Part shown: in pieces, positions 1 to 10,634 of the stretch
Numbering within the stretch: the stretch's first letter is position 1
How the letters are laid out: every line of letters starts with the position of its first letter
Assembly (NCBI GenBank): GCA_900073065.1
Contig: FJOG01000011.1
Location: 1,360,846 to 1,424,845 of the forward strand
DNA length: 64,000 nucleotides
Source: Phialocephala subalpina
Lineage: Eukaryota; Ascomycota; Leotiomycetes; Helotiales; Mollisiaceae
Direction of reading: 5' to 3'
Position numbers and translations under genes: made by a program
The notes under the pieces: model-generated
Databases searched by the model: none
Seen by the model: only the letters and a program-made list of their open reading frames with translations
Told to the model about the DNA's origin: nothing

Positions 1-164
1 AGTTCTAAAATAGTAATTGAACAGTGCTCAAATGAATAGAGATATAAGACTCTCAATCTTTCTATAAATCTTTTTAGATAAAAGAACCAGCAAAGTAAGA
101 TTGACTTCTGAGCATCATCATCTCAACCTTATTACTACTAAGAAACTGGTCTCAAAACGTGGCT

Positions 165-765
165 ATGGCGGACATCACGCCCAACAGGACCAATGCCACC
201 ACGGCCCCTCAGATAGGCAAGGTGGAGCGACCATTCAATCCAATGGCCTCGCGATCCCAGAATCCGATCGCTTCTCTCAACCAAGGCGCTCTCGTCCGCA
301 AGAACAGAGCAAGTTGAACCAGGATCCAGGCAACGACCAATTCCCCCCAAACACCAACAAGGATGAGCGGAAACCTCTCGAAAGTGACGGGCGACATCAA
401 GGCTCAAGAGCTTTGGCGAGTGCTACGACCCCTATCAAGGTACCATGCCCCGTGGGACTGGAACTGGCCACTATCAAGAGATCCTCGCCAAATTGCGGAC
501 GACTTCCATGCTGTCGTTTCTCGTGCAATCTTCGTGGTTCCCCTACTCGACTTCGTGAAGTGCGCGCTTGGGTATAACAGCCAAGCCCTCTCTGTTGATG
601 CTTTACTTAATGCCGCGTGCGACGCTCGCAACAGGCTTCAAAGAGCAATTCAGGGTCTTCCTCAGACAAAGGACACCTATGTTGAAGTCGAGAAGGTCAG
701 TTATAACCATCTATAGGGACCTAGTACTAACTAGAAGAGATATTGTGGTCACGGTACCACCCGTT
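165..765 (+). pseudogene. Remnant of an unrecognised gene with an in-frame TGA
   Basis: An ATG at 165 opens a frame that runs to a TGA at 315-317, after which the same frame stays open past 700. The second part has convincing protein character (alternating hydrophobic stretches such as AIFVVPLLDFVKCALGY and a basic amphipathic segment). The join is not a convincing intron, since the GT...AG pairs around the stop are about 30 nt apart. A possible 39-nt intron (696-734, ending TACTAACTAG) would give a short terminal exon ending at 765; without it the frame stops at 716. Further open frames at 780-1103, rich in Asp/Glu then Arg, may be a degraded continuation. I do not recognise the family. The simplest reading is a decaying gene with a CGA-to-TGA change; a sequencing error is the alternative. 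Confidence 0.35.
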
Positions 766-1153
766 AGCTCACTGGATCGTTGCTAGCAGCTTGTCCAACA
801 CAACACGTGCCCCATACGATGCCTTGGCCTCGACCTTCGAGCCTCGACCCGATCAAGAACCTGTTTATAACACGCAACTTAGATTTCGTATTCAAGAGAC
901 TTGCGGTCCCCGCAGGATATGAAGATAAAGATGAAGACGAAGCGGGCGGTACTTGGAGGAGAGTGCGGTCTGTTATTAAGAGACTCCGCAGAGTGCGGCA
1001 ACAGACAGCAAGTGAACAAGCACAGCACTACGGCATTGAACAACGCATGCAAAATCCAAGGATATCGAAGCCTGAAGAAGGTGACTCTGAAACAGCCCGC
1101 TAGGAGAATAAGGATGTGGGTGCGGTAATGATGGGAGAGGTTGATGTTGTTAG

Positions 1154-1262
1154 AGGGTGTTGACTTGGAGGGTGTTGACTTGGAGGGTGTTGACTTGGAG
1201 GATGCTTGATGTGTTAGATGCTTGATGTGGATGTTGATGTGGAGGGTGGAGGGTGTTGATGT
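1154..1262. repeat. GT-rich minisatellite
   Basis: Three consecutive copies of a 15-base unit (GGTGTTGACTTGGAG) are followed by diverged variants built on GATGCTTGATGTG and GATGTTGATGTGGAGG. The array is short and ends by about 1262. It lies at the 3' end of a minus-strand open frame (1150-1467) that starts only at a GTG directly after a stop and looks like a gene remnant rather than a gene. Confidence 0.6.
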
Positions 1263-1499
1263 AGACCATACCTAATTTGGATGATGCAGATTTGGATGAT
1301 GTACTGTCTCCAATGCGCCACCAATATTCAAAACCCTCTGCCAAACTTTGTGTTACTGTAATTGGATGTATCTTTGCTGCTTCGTCAAGAAAGAGTGGCT
1401 GGGCAGCCTCAGTAGTCAGGCACAAGTATTTCTGGCTGCTAGCGAAATCGGCTTCCACCCCAAACACTCAGAGGGTCTTAACTCAGCCACACTACCCAT

Positions 1500-2280
1500 G
1501 TCGCTCTACCAACACTAGCACTATTATAGCTAGCTGCTTTTGTCTCCACGTTTGCTGATTTAGCAAACAAGCTGACCCACCAGACCTCGAAACTGAATTC
1601 CTGCCTAAGGGTTAAGGGATAAAAGTGCCACCAGTTTCCTGACACGTAATCGGCTGAGCGATGCCAGCCATGACCTCCTGCAGTAGCTGGCCAGCGATTG
1701 GCTAGTTTTGCGCGCTCGCAGCGATGCACGACGATACCACCGTTGCCGCGAGGCTGCTTTTCAGCTAAGTCGATACGAGCGCCAGCTTAGATCTAACCCT
1801 TACGTTAAACTCAACAAATTACTTCGCATGCAAACCGACTTTACGATAAATATTCATTAAAACCCTTTTTTCTTGAAATTCTCGAAAATTTAATTTAACC
1901 AATGCGTTTTTTTAGAACGCAAGCGCGATAACGAGCTTAGTTTGATTAAAGACTTCGTTAGCGATAATATTCTAGAATATATTATTTTTTCGCACATATA
2001 GAGAACGAATATAGAAGAGGTTACTTTTAAAGACTTAATAGATAGTACTAATAAAGACAAAATTAATTATAGTAAGATCCGATTCTACGAAGAATAGGCT
2101 AGACGCGATAGCTTATAGTACTTTTAAGTAGATACGTATTATATCGATAAATCGAATAATATTGAGCTCGTAGAGGCTATTAACTCTATATTTCGCTGGT
2201 ATCGTAATGCGGCTAAATACTACTTTTATCTCTCGGATGTTTCGAGACTTATCTTGCACGCTATCGATAAGTTTAGCCAG
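1500..2280. other. AT-rich, TpA-rich repeat remnant, no intact gene
   Basis: Composition falls sharply to AT-rich from about 1790, with abundant TpA steps (atattctagaatatatta and similar), the look of a RIP-mutated repeat. No frame longer than about 80 codons has protein character. I assign no gene here. Confidence 0.5.
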
Positions 2281-2400
2281 CTGCCTTAGGAAACGGCTTT
2301 TCGGACAAGTAGATGGTTTACACGCGGTTGGACCCTTCAAGAGCTTATTGCCCCAACATCAATTGAATTCTTCTCCCGAGAAGGCAAGCGACTAGGCTTA
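2281..2400 (+). pseudogene. HET (heterokaryon incompatibility) domain fragment
   Basis: The frame starting at 2281 reads QLP, a TAG, then a stretch containing the HET-domain signature WFTRGWTLQELIAP followed by EFFSREGKRLG. This is the conserved C-terminal block of fungal HET domains (consensus RGWTLQELLAP...FF...W..LG). The start of the domain is missing upstream, where the DNA is AT-rich and probably RIP-mutated, and there is one in-frame TAG. The reading frame ends at a junction with a different gene fragment at about 2397. It is a dead remnant of a HET gene, evidence that allorecognition genes turn over in this region. Confidence 0.75.
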
Positions 2401-2585
2401 TCGAGCAATACGGCAAGGGCTCTTGGTTTCCTGAATTTCAACATCCAAGTTTCGTCAACATTTATGAACTATATCATGTCGACGATGAAATTTTTGCAAT
2501 CTCCGAGTATCTAGACTTCTCACTAGAAGATCTATTGCGGCATTCCATCCCGTCTTGCAGAGCCAGAGATAGCATTTATAATTAG
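2397..2585 (+). pseudogene. Protein kinase domain fragment
   Basis: In a frame shifted relative to the HET fragment, codons from 2397 to a TAG at 2583 encode a segment with HPSFVNIYELYHVDDEIF followed by ISEYLDFSLEDLLRHSIP. This matches the beta4-beta5-hinge-alphaD region of eukaryotic protein kinases (HPNIV.L.E....D.....E.....L...). Only about 60 residues survive: no Gly-rich loop, VAIK lysine, HRD or DFG motif is visible. The fragment abuts the HET remnant directly, so either two remnants were fused by rearrangement or a HET/kinase-associated gene decayed here. Confidence 0.6.
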
Positions 2586-3253
2586 TCGGGTAAGATGGAT
2601 GTCGTCCTTTACCCAGTCATGTGCTGATCGTAGCAGGTGCTAGCTGGTACGGTATCCGGTTCACCTGGTCAAGGGAACTTAACCATCAGCTCATTTCGCT
2701 CCAGAAGTTGAGGTTTGGGTGTTGCTAAAATTAGCCGCTGACCACCATGATTTCCCAGGTACAAGCGGCAATTCTCGGATGCAAGCAAGCGACACAGGGA
2801 CCAAATCCTTTAACCGTTTCCATCGGTTGCAATTTTCGACTCTTGCCGAACAGGTCATTTAATCGTTAACCGTTTGTTACCCACTACACAACCTTTAAGC
2901 AGGCAGATATTTACAAGTGGCGAGAATGGAATCTCAACTTGATAAGACGGGGCCAAGTGTTTTGAACACTGCAGATGTGGACAAGGTCTAGATCTTATCT
3001 CATTTGCATTCCTCTCGATCCAACCTTCCTAATAGCCTCTCAGATGCTCAAGTACATAATCTCTTGGCTACGGAACAAAAGTACTGCCTTTTAGTGGCTT
3101 ATCAAACAATCATCGCTTCAATTCAACTACCTGCCGTACAGCAGACACTTCCTTGACCCATTTCCCGTCTCAAACGTCAAACGATCCGACTTCAGACCCA
3201 GTCCTTGCTTGTAATTCACCAAATAGCGAATGTCGTGAAGTAACAGCTCGTCT
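2586..3253. other. Intergenic, nothing recognised
   Basis: Mixed composition with no open frame showing protein character on either strand. It contains the 3' flank of the minus-strand methyltransferase gene, whose stop codon lies at 3254-3256. Confidence 0.4.
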
Positions 3254-4862
3254 TCAATCGTCAGTCATATCTGAAACTCCCCCTGGTTTCCGTCCATAGA
3301 CAACATTGCTGCTCCGCGTCAGTGAGTCCGCAACATAGAGAAGAAGCTACAAGGACAGAACGTACATATCATAGTAAGCGTGATTCTTCCGGTTTAAAAT
3401 CTGCTTGCGCATCGTCGCAATATGCGCCTGGATTTCCTCGTACGACCACTGCTTCTCGTCAGTCCACCTTCCCGTCATAACGTCTTCCCTCCGAATTTCG
3501 GACACCACATGCCTTCAAAACTGTACTCAGCAAATACAAACTCCAGCTCTCCAACCCCTCAAGACAAAACAGCGTGTTCCACTGTCCCAGCTCCTTCATC
3601 TTCGGATCACTCGGCCATGTGCCAACCGGAACCTTGAACTTCTTCTCCACAACATCGACGAAGCCTGCCTTGGTGATCATCTCGCGATTGAAGTCGTAGA
3701 TGGCGAAGGTTTTGCCGAGTTGCTCGGCGGCGTAAAGGAGCGTCTTGGACCATTGCACCATGAAGTGGTCTTCTGTCAGAGAGCCGTCTTCGGATTTGAA
3801 CATGATTGAAATTTCGAGATGCTCAATATATCCCCCGGGCTTGGTGCATCTAGATAATTTCTTTGAGCACAGGCGTGTTTGAGGCTTATAAGGGCAAACT
3901 TACTTGTAGATCTCACGGTAGAGGTGTGCCCAGTCTTGGATTGCGCCAAGCAGACAGCGCACGTGAATGTAGTCGAAACCGTTTGGTTGGTAAGTCCACT
4001 CAAGCTGAGCATCGTCGAGCTCAAACTTGAGATTTGGAGGGACGAAACTGGGCTGGGTGGGGGAGATGTCTGTGCCGATCACCTCTGCTGATGGAAATTG
4101 GTCTGCGAAGTCACTGGTTTCTGTCAGTAGATGTTTGATGGATCTAGAGGGCGGACTAAGTACATACATAGCCCATATTCCAGTTCCTGTTCCAACATCC
4201 AATACCTTCTGAGTACTTTATTAGCTTCGCGTCTCTATAGTCTCATGACGTAAATGTACCTGTGGATTTGGGCCAATTGGTGCAAGGAAGAGCTTTCCAT
4301 CCAGCATGAGCGTCAACATATGATGGCTACGGGCTCATTAGCTAGTTTCAATCTAGAGAACGTATGGTGCATGCCCAATATCCAACTGCTCATTCATCTT
4401 TTCATCATTTGGTCCCCTGGCAAAGGTCAGCCGCTGGCTTTCTTCATTGCAGACTTGACTCACCAGTACTCTGAAGTGGTTTCCGTATTGAAGTTGTGAT
4501 ACGTCCGTCCATGGAACTCACGATAATTCCGGATACTACTCGCGATCGAGGCCGTCGAGCTCGCACTGCCAATCATCATCTTGTCCATTCCACAACGGAT
4601 GCAGCCTTACTCATCATCTCCATACGCAGAGTCTGTCTCAGCATCCGCATCCAATGGGTCCTTGATCCCTAGTAAGCTTGACTCACTTCTGGCAATGGAT
4701 ACTCACGATAGAGATGGTTTCTCCCGCTGGGATCGTCGCGGTAGTTTCGCTCACCAGGGCCGTTTCGTCCTCCCCGGCAGTTGGCGGGGTAAGTGGCTTT
4801 GCGGGCGACTTTGGGGGACTCCCCAGGATCGTGGTCTCTCCTTCTTTGATTTCGGCGCTCAT
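3254..4862 (-). CDS. LaeA-like SAM-dependent methyltransferase, 10 exons
   Basis: A ten-exon model restores one frame of 380 residues: 4862-4707, 4660-4611, 4565-4464, 4416-4375, 4326-4260, 4208-4168, 4113-3904, 3849-3513, 3448-3366, 3308-3254 (1143 nt, every junction in phase). The Pro/Thr-rich N terminus precedes the typical [11 protein letters not shown]...GRTYH block, the SAM motif [14 protein letters not shown] at about residue 140, an acidic post-I region ([11 protein letters not shown]), the [10 protein letters not shown] motif and a C terminus ending [10 protein letters not shown]. These mark the large fungal family related to the secondary-metabolism regulator LaeA; most paralogues are of unknown substrate. 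The ATG at 4862 gives the usual family length. Two introns (4374-4327 and 3512-3449) start with GC (gcatgc, gcatgt). A P450 fragment lies divergently at 5.7 kb, so both could be remnants of a metabolite cluster, which is inference. Confidence 0.85.
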
Positions 4863-5149
4863 ATTTCAAAGCCAGAAGGGTATATGAATAACAGTTTCGG
4901 AGACGGTGCAGCCCAGTATTGCGATCTCTGTCCTTTCGGTCGCCGGCCCGTACGTTAACGCTAAAAACCGCGGGGACGCTGTTGTGACACTGACTCCACA
5001 CTGCACTAGTTTTTAGTCCAAGTTCGGATTGTTACCGAGTACGCGGAAGGATGCCATTGGTGTCTTCGGTTGCAGCAAAAGCAAGCTCGGGTCTTGGGCG
5101 TGCCCGTACAAATGTACTTGATACGTCGTACTACCCCATTGAGACTTGT

Positions 5150-5649
5150 GGGAATTGCTGCAGAGCCTACCTCTCAATGTAGCTCCCCTCCGACGAAAAC
5201 CCGTAGCATACATATACCCACCAACCAAGACGGCTTTGCTGACCCAGCGCTTTGGAACATCCTCGCCCATGTTGGAAATTAACCTTACGTTTCTGACCCC
5301 AAAAATTCAAATATCGATTCATCATGTTGGGGTTGGGACTCGGACCCGAGAGCTACCCTAGCATCTCCCAGGCAGTGATCTACGCGACAGTTCTCATCAG
5401 GGAATTGCTGCAGAGCCTACCTCTCAATGTAGCTCCCCTCCGACGAAAACCCGTAGCATACATATACCCACCAACCAAGACGGCTTTGCTGACCCAGCGC
5501 TTTGGAACATCCTCGCCCATGTTGGAAATTAACCTTACGTTTCTGACCCCAAAAATTCAAATATCGATTCATCATGTTGGGGTTGGGACTCGGACCCGAG
5601 AGCTACCCTAGCATCTCCCAGGCAGTGATCTACGCGACAGTTCTCATCA
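5150..5649. repeat. Perfect tandem duplication, 2 x 250 bp
   Basis: Bases 5150-5399 are repeated without any difference at 5400-5649. The unit starts GGGAATTGCTGCAGAGCC and ends TTCTCATCA. The duplicated unit lies at the place where the N-terminal exon of the following P450 would be expected. A second, unrelated duplication of exactly the same length occurs at 11158-11657, which points to an assembly artefact. Confidence 0.95.
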
Positions 5650-5683
5650 CGCAAAGGATCCAAGATACTACGATGCCTTTGGC

Positions 5684-7014
5684 ATGGAATATGCCTCCTT
5701 CACCTCCTGTCCCAACGAGCTGCACCGTCTCCGTCGCGGGCCATTGAACAAGTTCTTTTCGCGGGCCATGGTGCTGGAATTGCAAAACATTGTGCAGGAG
5801 AAGGCTGACAAGCTATGTGCTCTGATCGCGAAGAATTCAAAGGCGGGAGAAATGCTGGATATTCACCACGGATGCCGTGCTGTGTCGATTGATGTTATCA
5901 CGGAATATATGTTCAGCAAGTGCTATGATCTTCTTGATGCCCCGGATCTCGGCACCAATTTCTTCGAGCTGGTCAGAGGCATTGGCCCTGCGCTGTGGGT
6001 TTTCCAGCAGTGGCCACAGCTGAGAATCATGAACGGTCTTCCCCCATGGATGTTGAAAAAAATGAGTCCACCTCTTGCGCAGATCTTGAACCTGCAAGAA
6101 GTATGTCTTCCCCCAAAACTGCACTCCTCCCAAATCCCTCCCTAGGGTACCATTTGCTGACGAGAATTATAGCACGCCAAACAACAAATCCTCGTCGTCA
6201 AAGCCGATCTCGAGGCCGGCCGGGTCAACGATAAAACGCGCACAACAATCTTCCACGAACTGCTGACGCCAAATTCCGAAGAAGGCTGGGTCCCCCCAAC
6301 TCCAGATCAGATCAAATACGAAGCCTATGGCATCTTGGCAGCAGCAGCTGATACAACGGGCAATGGGTTGACGACAGGAGTATACGAGGTGATCAGGAAC
6401 CCCAAGATCTACGCAAAGCTCACAGCAGAATTGAAGGCTGCATTTCCGGATCCAAATGCCAAGATGGAACTCACTGTTTTGGAACGCCTTCCATATCTGA
6501 CGGGCGTCGTAAACGAATCCCTCCGCCTCTCCTTCGGCGTCATCTCCCGCCTCCCGCGCATAGTCCCCGCAGGCGGCGCCAAGTTCGAGGGCTACACCAT
6601 CCCCGCCGGCTTCACCGTCTCTATGTCCTCCTGGGTCCTGCATCGGAACGAAGACTACTTTCCTCATGCTCAGGAGTTCATTCCTGAACGATGGGCGCTG
6701 ACCAGCGACAAGCAGAAGATGTGGAAGGCGTTTGTGCCGTTTGGAAAAGGGAGCAGGATGTGTGTTGGGATGCCGTAAGTTCACTGCACCGATCCCTTGG
6801 AACTTATTCAGGATGGTTTGGGAGTGAAGGCTGACTGCATAGGCTTGCGTTTTGTGAGATGTACGTGACTCTAGGGTCGATCTTCCGAAGATTCGAGCAC
6901 TTGAAAGGGAATGAACTAAGTGAATACGATTTGTTATATGATGATTTCTTTGCTAGCCATCGGCCGATGGATGCTGTCAAGTTTCATGTTATTGAGCAGG
7001 ATTTGAAGGAATAA
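5684..7014 (+). CDS. Cytochrome P450, N-terminally incomplete
   Basis: Exons 5684-6100, 6173-6774 and 6843-7014 join in phase (introns of 72 and 68 nt with GTATGT/GTAAGT donors). The product has the helix-C region (NELHRLRRGPLNKFF), the I-helix AAADTTGNG (oxygen-activation motif), the ExxR of helix K (NESLRL), the PERW segment and the heme loop FGKGSRMCVGMP with the cysteine ligand. It resembles the trichodiene-oxygenase-like fungal P450s. The frame is open upstream to about 5620 (HHAKDPRYYDAFGM), but the expected 100 or so N-terminal residues, including the membrane anchor and the GPxVRI block, are not readable. Traces such as TRTRELP and QAVIYAT occur in other frames just upstream, within the 250-bp duplication. 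It may be a pseudogene or misassembled; the C-terminal three quarters are intact. Confidence 0.75.
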
Positions 7015-7515
7015 AGGACACGGGGATAAGAGGTGCGGAATGAATATGATTTGATGCCTGGCAGTTGGCGTGCGGGCTATGAAAGCGAGCAAAGCGAGGC
7101 GTGGTTGAGTGATATCTTGATGCATGCGGCGATGACGGGTTCTTCTATTAGGAAACCATCTTTGTATTCATGCGCTTGGGGCAACAATTTTCGTACAACC
7201 TAAAATAGTCAGCAAAGTTTTTATGAGAGTAAGAGATCAGATATTTGGTTGCTATGTACACGAGAAGCAGCTCCTTGAGAAAATTGTGAGGATCAAGAGC
7301 AGAAATAATCTTGCAGAAACTTTTAACTTCCTCTGCGATTGATTATAAAGTGCGGCCATCGAGAAATATAAGATCATGCACAAACTCAATTTATAATACA
7401 AGTAAGAAACATCTCGCAAATGTCCACCCCTCCCTCATGCATCCCCCACACTCGAGAACTTTCAGCCTACAACAACCACCGCCCGACACGTCAAGCATGA
7501 TCACCACACAGACTT
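7015..7515. other. Intergenic, convergent gene ends
   Basis: About 500 bases between the 3' ends of the P450 (plus) and the secreted-protein gene (minus). No coding potential recognised. Confidence 0.4.
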
Positions 7516-8334
7516 TCAGCTCTTCGCCAAATCAATATCCAACCACCTCGCCTCCAGCTGCCTTGCCTCGGCATCCTTCAATTCTCGCTTTTGGACATCA
7601 TGCAAAGCCGTTAGGTTGCCGGCGTTCATACCGCTGGCAACTGCGGCCTCGTCTATCATCCCATTAGTACCGTGCAAAGTTTTGTGCTACAGAAAGGTTT
7701 TGGGGCTGTAGTAGGAATGGATTAGGAGTGCGGAAGTGGGACGTACAATCACGCAAGTGGATGTCGAGCATAGCATTCGTTTCTTCGATGGCTTGGTATT
7801 CTCGTTCGCTGATCAGGCCTTCGGCAAGGTTACGCTTGGGGTCGTTGCGACACTGGCTAAAGTCAGTTTCTGTCCTATGTCATCGATGTTTGGACCCTGA
7901 GAAGTAGGATGTCAGAAGGAAAGACTTACGCATGACTCGATGGAAAATCCATTCTTATGATTCTTGGAAAGCACTCCGGTTGGGTCGGGGGCAATCGTCG
8001 CACAATATCCAGCATTCGTGTATGGCTCGCAATGGTACCTGTTCCCGTAAGTTAGGTGCTCATACGAGCGAGGGACAGAGAGGGAAATACCATTGTTTCC
8101 AAGCCTAACATATTCGACGTGTACTGGCGCATCAGAGCATCCGAGTTCGGGACAAGTACAGACTTGTTCTCTGGAACAAGTGTCGGCTGCTAAAATACAT
8201 TGAGGGTTTACTGTCATCTACCGGTGGTCGCCTCCGCGTGGAAGGCTGATGAATGCTAAGGCGTAGCCAGGGCAGACGTCGGCGAAGGTGAAATGTGCGA
8301 GGAGGAAGGAGACGAGAAGGATTGCGATATGCAT
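7516..8334 (-). CDS. Small secreted protein with eight cysteines
   Basis: Four exons (8334-8222, 8170-7930, 7852-7747, 7652-7516) give a 198-residue protein. The first intron (51 nt) removes an in-frame TAG. The N terminus is a clear signal peptide (MHIAILLVSFLLAHFTFA, cleavage near residue 18). The mature part has eight cysteines, in DVCPGYA, REQVCTCPELGC, YHCEPYTNAGYC and ESCCRND, an even number compatible with four disulfides, followed by a charged, cysteine-free helical tail ending WLDIDLAKS. I do not recognise a named family. Size, secretion signal and cysteine content are those of fungal effector-like or surface proteins, but no function can be assigned. Confidence 0.7.
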
Positions 8335-8909
8335 TGTGAGTTTTGGCGTTAAGGTTGCAATAGAGTGCTTATTCGGTATGTATGAGACGTGAAACAAGAG
8401 CTTTGTTGAATACTTGTGATGAGATAGTAGATGACTATGAGATCGTGATAAGAGTTGAAAGATCTTTTGTGACGTTAAGAGGATGATGAGAATGGCTCGT
8501 GCTCGAGACTTAAATACTGTTCAATTAGTATCTTGACTCGAATCAGGTTTCTCCCTTGACTCACTGGAGGGAATGAAGCCAGAATTCAATCTCATAGAGC
8601 CAAATGAACGTCTCTCATCGACTCACTCACTTCAAGAGTCCAAGAGTGATTCACGGATAGCTTCATGACCGTCGAGGATGAGAGGCTTTCTGAACTTCAA
8701 ATGCAGGTAGGTGCTTGCCATCCATGAACCCCAACCACTATCTTGCATTACAAACATTGATAGCCAAAGTCTGGTCTCAAAACGATCACTTCAAAGAAAG
8801 GGTGTTAGAGACTTCGTAGGAAGGATACATCGAACGATGAAATTCAAATCGCTGTATTCATATACCACATAGAAACATCATAACATCTCTAGTATACAAC
8901 TCGAGTGGT
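8335..8909. other. Intergenic between two minus-strand genes
   Basis: Promoter region of the secreted-protein gene and 3' flank of the catalase gene. No coding potential recognised. Confidence 0.35.
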
Positions 8910-10634
8910 CTAGTGAGCAGCAACACCATTAGCGTGACCATTCACGCCATTGACACCATTGGTCTTTGAGAAGGCCCCATGGCTCCCCTTGACTGGCGCG
9001 CCATTGCTCTCAGATGCTCCCAAATTGCTCTTCATCCCATTCGCAGTCTTCCTTATCTTGCCCATGCCGTTGTGAGTACCGTTGAATGTGAGATCAGCGA
9101 TGCCGTTATAGCCCTTGACACCAGTCGCCTTCTCCAATCTCGAAGCCAAATCCTCGCTGACTTCTCTGAAGATACCGATCTGGCGCTTGATAATCTCCTT
9201 GTCCTTGCAGTTCTCCATGTGACCAGATACGTTGTTGATCCATCTCTCCTTAGCCTTTGCATCGAAAACCTTCTCCCATAGTGCTCTTGGGGCATTGAAA
9301 TCCTCCTCCCTGATCTCAGACAAGAACGTAATCGCGTCCCCAGTGAATTGTCCGTGCAACTTATCAAGATTGACGGTACGTTCGCGGAAATGGATGGGCT
9401 CGATGCTGGAGATGTAGTTGGGACGAGATCCTTGGTTGAAGAATGCCATGCCTCCGTCACGTTGGAAGTTCGCGAAGCGATAGTTGGTTCGAGGAGCGTT
9501 TACGGGCAATTGCTGATAGTTGACGCCAATGCGGTGGCGGTGTGCATCGGGGTAGGAGAATAGTCGTGATTGCAGCACCGGATCGGCTGATGGCTCGATG
9601 CCTGGAACCATGTGGGAAGGGTTGAAAGCCACTTGCTCGATCTCGGCAAAGTAGTTCTTGGCGTTCTCGTTCAAGGTGAATTCTCCCACCTCTCGGAGGG
9701 GGAATTGCTTCTGTGGCCAAACATGAGTGAGATCGAAGATGTTGACCTTCTGCTTCTCCCACAGCTCCTCAGCTTGGGCGGCAGTCATAGTCTGCACCTC
9801 AAGGATCCATTTGGGGAAGTCGCCATTCTCGATAGCCTCGTAGAGATCCTTCTGTGAGTAGTCGGGGCCCTTGGTGGTAGACTCTTCTTGAGTGAAGAAC
9901 TTGGTGCCTTGTTGGGACTTCATGTGGAATTGGCAATAGACCCAGTCGCAATTCTTGTTGACGAGCTTGGTGGTATGGCCATAGTAGCCGTGCATGTGGC
10001 GGTAGCCATCTGGAATTCCTCGATCGCCCATAAGAATCATAACTTGGTGGACAGACTCGGGGTTCTGGGAAAGGTAGTCCCAGAATGCAGTCGAGTCATC
10101 GGCGTGTGTGAGGTGGGTAGATGGGTCGCGCTTCTGAGTATGAATGAAGTGTGGGAATTTGGCTGGGTCGCGCAAGAAGAAGGCGGGTGTGTTGTTGGCG
10201 ACAACATCCCAGTTTCCTTCGTTGGTCTTGAACTTTACGGAAAAGCCTCGAGGGTCTCGAGCGCAGTCGTGAGAGCCGGACTCACCACCGACGGTGGAGA
10301 ATCTGACGGTGACTGGGCACTCAGCTCCCTCCTTGAACATGTCTGCGAGACAGAGGTCCTCGAGAGAGTTTGTGGTCTTGTATATGCCATAAGCTCCGGA
10401 GCCCTTGGCGTGGACAACTCGCTCGGGAATACGCTCGCGGTCGAAGTGTGAAAGGAGGTCGATCAGGTGGAAGTCTTGCAACAACAGAGGTCCGCTCCCG
10501 CCCATTCGCTGGGTCTCGTATGGGTGTGGCATAGGGACGCCATTGCTGGTTGCGTAAACGGTGTCCTGAGATTTAGCAGCTCTATCATCCTGATAGCTGC
10601 GCATGCTGTCGCCGCTGGTAGTTTGTCCTGACAT
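8910..10634 (-). CDS. Monofunctional heme catalase, intronless
   Basis: A single 574-codon frame encodes a small-subunit, clade-3-type catalase converting hydrogen peroxide to water and oxygen. Catalytic His75 sits in RVVHAKGSGAYG, the distal Asn148 in VANNTPAFFLRD, and the proximal heme ligand Tyr361 in RLFSYPDAHRHRIG. The core matches the usual 480-500 residues; the C terminus adds a low-complexity tail rich in Asn, Gly and Lys (repeated NGVNG and NGMG). There is no signal peptide, and the C terminus (VAAH) is not a canonical peroxisomal SKL, so cytosolic location is most likely. No intron is seen, unlike most neighbours. The 5' flank to 11157 shows no other gene. Confidence 0.97.
   Translation of the reverse strand: MSGQTTSGDSMRSYQDDRAAKSQDTVYATSNGVPMPHPYETQRMGGSGPLLLQDFHLIDLLSHFDRERIPERVVHAKGSGAYGIYKTTNSLEDLCLADMFKEGAECPVTVRFSTVGGESGSHDCARDPRGFSVKFKTNEGNWDVVANNTPAFFLRDPAKFPHFIHTQKRDPSTHLTHADDSTAFWDYLSQNPESVHQVMILMGDRGIPDGYRHMHGYYGHTTKLVNKNCDWVYCQFHMKSQQGTKFFTQEESTTKGPDYSQKDLYEAIENGDFPKWILEVQTMTAAQAEELWEKQKVNIFDLTHVWPQKQFPLREVGEFTLNENAKNYFAEIEQVAFNPSHMVPGIEPSADPVLQSRLFSYPDAHRHRIGVNYQQLPVNAPRTNYRFANFQRDGGMAFFNQGSRPNYISSIEPIHFRERTVNLDKLHGQFTGDAITFLSEIREEDFNAPRALWEKVFDAKAKERWINNVSGHMENCKDKEIIKRQIGIFREVSEDLASRLEKATGVKGYNGIADLTFNGTHNGMGKIRKTANGMKSNLGASESNGAPVKGSHGAFSKTNGVNGVNGHANGVAAH

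Noticed and set aside
3254..7014. Secondary-metabolite cluster formed by the LaeA-like methyltransferase and P450
   Set aside because: No backbone enzyme (PKS, NRPS, terpene synthase) is in the window and the P450 is incomplete.
8979..10451. Plus-strand open frames across the catalase locus
   Set aside because: They are antisense shadows of the catalase codons without domain character.
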